Source: Solimonas sp964507195
Lineage (GTDB): Bacteria > Pseudomonadota > Gammaproteobacteria > Nevskiales > Nevskiaceae
NCBI GenBank assembly: GCA_964507195.1
Contig: CAZDPA010000001.1
Span: 59,649-123,648, forward strand
Direction of reading: 5' to 3'
Length of the DNA stretch: 64,000 bases
A model generated the notes under the pieces. The model saw only the letters and a list, made by a program, of their open reading frames with translations. It did no database searches and was not told the origin of the DNA. Each line of letters starts with the position of its first letter. Within the stretch, counting starts at the first letter, position 1. Made by a program: the position numbers and the translations under genes. Below, one piece after another: positions 61,549 through 64,000 of the stretch.

Positions 61549-62963
61549 GGGAAGTCTCCGCTCGCGGCGAATCGTCCGAGCCCAAGCGCGGCGGACGCTT
61601 CAGGTTCGAAGCGTTCGTCGAGCCGAGGGAGGTCGATCCGCTGGACTTCCAGCCGGCGATTATCCGACTCAAGGAGCAGTTGCCGTCGCCGCTGCCGCGC
61701 GCGGTCTTGCAGGCCGCGATTGCACTGCTGTTCCTTTTGATCCTGTGGGCGGCTTTCGGCAAGCTCGACATCGTTGCGGTAGCGCACGGCAAGCTGGTGC
61801 CGCAAAGCTACGCCAAGATCGTGCAACCGGCCGAACAGGGGATCGTCCGCGAGATTCTTGTACATGAAGCTCAGCGGGTGAAGGCTGGCGAGGTCCTGAT
61901 GCGTATGGACTCCGCCTTCAGCGACGCAGACCACAAGTCACTGCTTGCGCAGTACCACAGTCATCGATTGGCGCTGCGGCGCATCGACGCCGAGCTTGCC
62001 GATGCGTCTTTGGTCCGCGAAATGGATGATCCGCCGGATCTGTACGAACAGGCGGTGGCGCGACAAGCCGCCAACCGCCAGGCACTCGCGAATGGCCTCC
62101 AGGTAGAAGAAGAAGTGCTGCGGCGTGCCAACAGCGAGCTTGCGGTAGCTACTCAGACACGGGACAAGCTTGCCGCGCTGTTGCCGACCTATCGGGCTGA
62201 GGAGAAAGCCTACGAAGAGCTGCAGGGAAAAGGATTGGTGGGACGCCTGGCACTGACTGAGAAGTCGCGCGAGCGCATAGAGGTGGAGCAGAACCTGCGA
62301 GGCCAGGCGCACAGCATCGAGTCGGCACGGGCGTCGATCGCACAGAGCAAGCATCGAATAGAGCAGATCACGTCCGAGTATCGGCGCGCACTGCGCGCAG
62401 AACGTACAGAGACGGCAAGTGTCCTGGCTAAGGCCGAGCAGGACTTGACCAAGCAGACCCGTCGTCAGGAACTTCTAGAGCTACGTGCGCCACAGGACGG
62501 CATCATCAATGACCTCGCAACCCATACGGCAGGCACCGTGGTTTCGCCCGGCACGGTATTGATGACCCTCGTGCCAGTCGACGAGCGTCTACGCGCCGAA
62601 GTCTGGGTGAGCAACGAAGACGTCGGGTTCGTCCATCCAGGACAGATAGCGAAGCTTAAGCTCGCGCCGTTCCGATTTCAGAAGTACGGAATGCTGGAAG
62701 GCGCCGTCTCGACTGTGAGTGCGGACGCCGAATCTCTGGACGATGGCGCTATCGGTGCAGCAAGCGGCGCGACACCCAACGCCTCTGTCTATAAAACCCT
62801 TGTTGATCTGGCGGCACCAAAGCTGCAGTCGGAGGCCGGAATCTTCGACCTTTCTCCTGGGATGCAGGTGACGGCAGAAATCCATCTCGGTCGGCGAACA
62901 GTGCTGGAGTACGTGTTCTCCCCTGTGAGTAAGGCATTCAGGGAGGCAGGCCGGGAGAGGTAG
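61545..62963 (+). CDS. HlyD-type periplasmic adaptor of type I secretion
   Basis: 472 residues from the GTG at 61545, which overlaps the RTX stop as GTGA; a TTG at 61536 is the other choice. A short cytoplasmic part with a basic N-terminus leads into one TM (A-I-A-L-L-F-L-L-I-L-W-A-A-F). A biotinyl-lipoyl-like half (P-A-E-Q-G-I-V-R-E-I-L-V-H-E), a long coiled-coil hairpin (~110-300) and the second half with L-R-A-P-Q-D-G-I-I follow. The C-terminal beta part ends R-R-T-V-L-E-Y-V-F-S-P, the usual HlyD end. It links the ABC exporter to an outer-membrane TolC-type channel, which is not encoded in this window. Confidence 0.93.
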   Translation: MREVSARGESSEPKRGGRFRFEAFVEPREVDPLDFQPAIIRLKEQLPSPLPRAVLQAAIALLFLLILWAAFGKLDIVAVAHGKLVPQSYAKIVQPAEQGIVREILVHEAQRVKAGEVLMRMDSAFSDADHKSLLAQYHSHRLALRRIDAELADASLVREMDDPPDLYEQAVARQAANRQALANGLQVEEEVLRRANSELAVATQTRDKLAALLPTYRAEEKAYEELQGKGLVGRLALTEKSRERIEVEQNLRGQAHSIESARASIAQSKHRIEQITSEYRRALRAERTETASVLAKAEQDLTKQTRRQELLELRAPQDGIINDLATHTAGTVVSPGTVLMTLVPVDERLRAEVWVSNEDVGFVHPGQIAKLKLAPFRFQKYGMLEGAVSTVSADAESLDDGAIGAASGATPNASVYKTLVDLAAPKLQSEAGIFDLSPGMQVTAEIHLGRRTVLEYVFSPVSKAFREAGRER

Positions 62964-63055
62964 GCATCGATCTACTCTTCTTGCGCGACGCCGCAATGCT
63001 TCTCGATATATGGGTTATGTGAGTGCGCTGTTCCAAAGTAAAGGGAGTGAGAGAT

Positions 63056-63466
63056 ATGCCGCCTAGTCAGCTTGCAGAAGTAGCGCAAACAAGATGCCGC
63101 ATATGCAGATCGCTCCTTCCAAGTGCGGACGCTCTTGCCTGCCCAGAGTGCGATAGGCCGCAAACAATGGCTGAAGTTTGGCTGGTAAAGCATCCTCTTT
63201 TCGTATCGGCAGGGAAGCTCCTGCTAACAGCGATCTTTGTTCCTGCAGCATTAGGGGTTGTAGCGGCAGCGTACTCCTACCGGCAAGAGCAGCGTGCTCA
63301 GAAGGAGACGAAGATCGAAGAAGTGACAACAGCGCTCGCGAACTTGCGAGCAGCCGGCAGGGCGTTGTACATCAGTTGCGTTGGGCTGGACGAGAACACG
63401 TGCGCAGAGCGGGCTACTGTAGCGACGGAAAGCTATTACGGCTCCGTAGAAAAATACGATCGGTAA
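63056..63466 (+). CDS. Zinc-ribbon membrane protein
   Basis: 136 residues from the ATG at 63056 (the frame is open from 63023). Two cysteine pairs, C-R-I-C and C-P-E-C, spaced by ~14 residues, form a zinc-ribbon motif. A hydrophobic segment (L-L-L-T-A-I-F-V-P-A-A-L-G-V-V-A-A-A-Y) follows at about 57-75, then a charged helical stretch. The topology suggests a cytoplasmic ribbon and a periplasmic C-terminal part containing two cysteines. The family and role are unknown. The gene lies 92 bases after the adaptor gene and may be separate from the secretion operon. Confidence 0.65.
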   Translation: MPPSQLAEVAQTRCRICRSLLPSADALACPECDRPQTMAEVWLVKHPLFVSAGKLLLTAIFVPAALGVVAAAYSYRQEQRAQKETKIEEVTTALANLRAAGRALYISCVGLDENTCAERATVATESYYGSVEKYDR

Positions 63467-63477
63467 TTTTGACGCAA

Positions 63478-63885
63478 ATGCCCGATTTGTTTCCGACTGC
63501 CTATGCGCTTTCTGCTATCCCTGTAGAGCAGAACGTTCTAGATTTGCGAAGTAGGTACTTCTCATGCATTTCAGACGAGCGAATGCCAAATGATTGTGAC
63601 TACGAGAAAAGACGGTACCCGCTGCAGGGCGTCGAGGTCGCGCTATTCCTGATTGATTACCTGGAATGCAAAGTGCTTCTCGTGCTCGCAAGCGACTATC
63701 GTCGGCCTATAGCTAGTTATTGCGCCACCATGGTCGATAAGCGAGACAACGTTGCCTTGGTGAAACCGAACAAAACACTAGGCAGTTTCAACGGAGTTCG
63801 TCTGTCGCAGCGCATTGAAACTGTGCATGATGAGATATGGCTCAGTTACATTGTCCCAGGAAGCGGGTTAGTGCTCGACAAGTAG
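63478..63885 (+). CDS. Small unknown protein after the zinc-ribbon gene
   Basis: 135 residues from the ATG at 63478; the frame is open well upstream, where it overlaps the zinc-ribbon gene in another frame. Three cysteines, no TM and no recognised motif. It starts 11 bases after the preceding stop. It is either a co-transcribed partner or the frame-shifted tail of the zinc-ribbon protein; the sequence alone does not settle this. Confidence 0.5.
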   Translation: MPDLFPTAYALSAIPVEQNVLDLRSRYFSCISDERMPNDCDYEKRRYPLQGVEVALFLIDYLECKVLLVLASDYRRPIASYCATMVDKRDNVALVKPNKTLGSFNGVRLSQRIETVHDEIWLSYIVPGSGLVLDK

Positions 63886-64000
63886 CTACGGTTAAAGACA
63901 CGGTCGCTCGTCAGCCGAGTGATTGTGACCAGCGTCTGCTGGCGCATCGCTGCCGCGGCATCGACGCAGGCGGGCTTACTGTCTTCAGAAATGCCCAGAC

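Overview
The window comes from a GC-rich, diderm Gram-negative bacterium. The evidence is TonB-dependent receptors, a type I secretion ATPase and adaptor, lipoproteins with lipoboxes and many Sec signal peptides. The large TonB receptors beside hydrolases, GPH transporters and TetR regulators fit a gammaproteobacterium of the Steroidobacter/Nevskia/Xanthomonadales kind. That placement is inference and is not proven here. I found no rRNA, tRNA or CRISPR array.

Layout. (1) 0.9-10.0 kb, minus strand: a protease locus, transcribed in the order secreted envelope-type protein, S1 trypsin-like peptidase, S8 subtilase, two-TM coiled-coil protein, large CHAT-domain protein, small one-TM protein. (2) 10.0-12.8 kb: an intergenic region with CCC(C)-AT-GGGG palindromes, a YaaC-like gene, and IS21-family debris. 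(3) 12.8-23.6 kb: a catabolic cluster holding a lipoprotein carboxylesterase, an acyl-CoA synthetase-type ligase, a TonB receptor, a TetR regulator, a GH5 (endoglycoceramidase/steryl-glucosidase-like) glycosidase, an alpha/beta hydrolase and a GPH transporter. Two related 22-bp palindromes lie in front of its first gene and in its divergent promoter. (4) 23.8-34.4 kb: a second cluster of like design, built from TetR, TonB receptor, amidohydrolase, alpha/beta hydrolase, S12 serine hydrolase and S9 peptidase on the minus strand, with a divergent GPH transporter and a 16-bp palindrome between. (5) 34.6-39.7 kb, minus strand: a second S8 / S1 / envelope-protein cassette with intact catalytic triads but the reverse gene order. 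(6) 40.1-46.6 kb: a phospholipase D-type protein with a histone H1-like lysine-rich tail, then a divergent, translationally coupled pair of a helical-repeat protein and a PD-(D/E)XK-like protein, then a small protein. (7) 47.1-63.0 kb: a type I secretion operon of ABC exporter, secreted protein with a duplicated domain, small lipoprotein, 3114-residue RTX protein with an N-terminal lipase domain, and HlyD-type adaptor. (8) 63.0-63.9 kb: two small genes, the first a zinc-ribbon membrane protein.

How the parts may work together. Clusters 3 and 4 look like complete uptake-and-breakdown routes: outer-membrane receptor, periplasmic or lipoprotein hydrolase, inner-membrane GPH symporter, cytoplasmic hydrolases and a local TetR repressor. 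Cluster 3 fits an ester or glycoside whose acid is activated as CoA; cluster 4 fits a peptide or amide substrate. The twin S8-S1-envelope cassettes, the CHAT pair, the PLD-H1 protein and the helical-repeat/nuclease-like pair resemble conflict or defence material, and none of these arrangements matches a named system I can recall. The RTX lipase with a small lipoprotein gene just upstream resembles a lipase effector with its immunity lipoprotein, but delivered by type I secretion. No TolC-type outer-membrane channel is encoded in the window.
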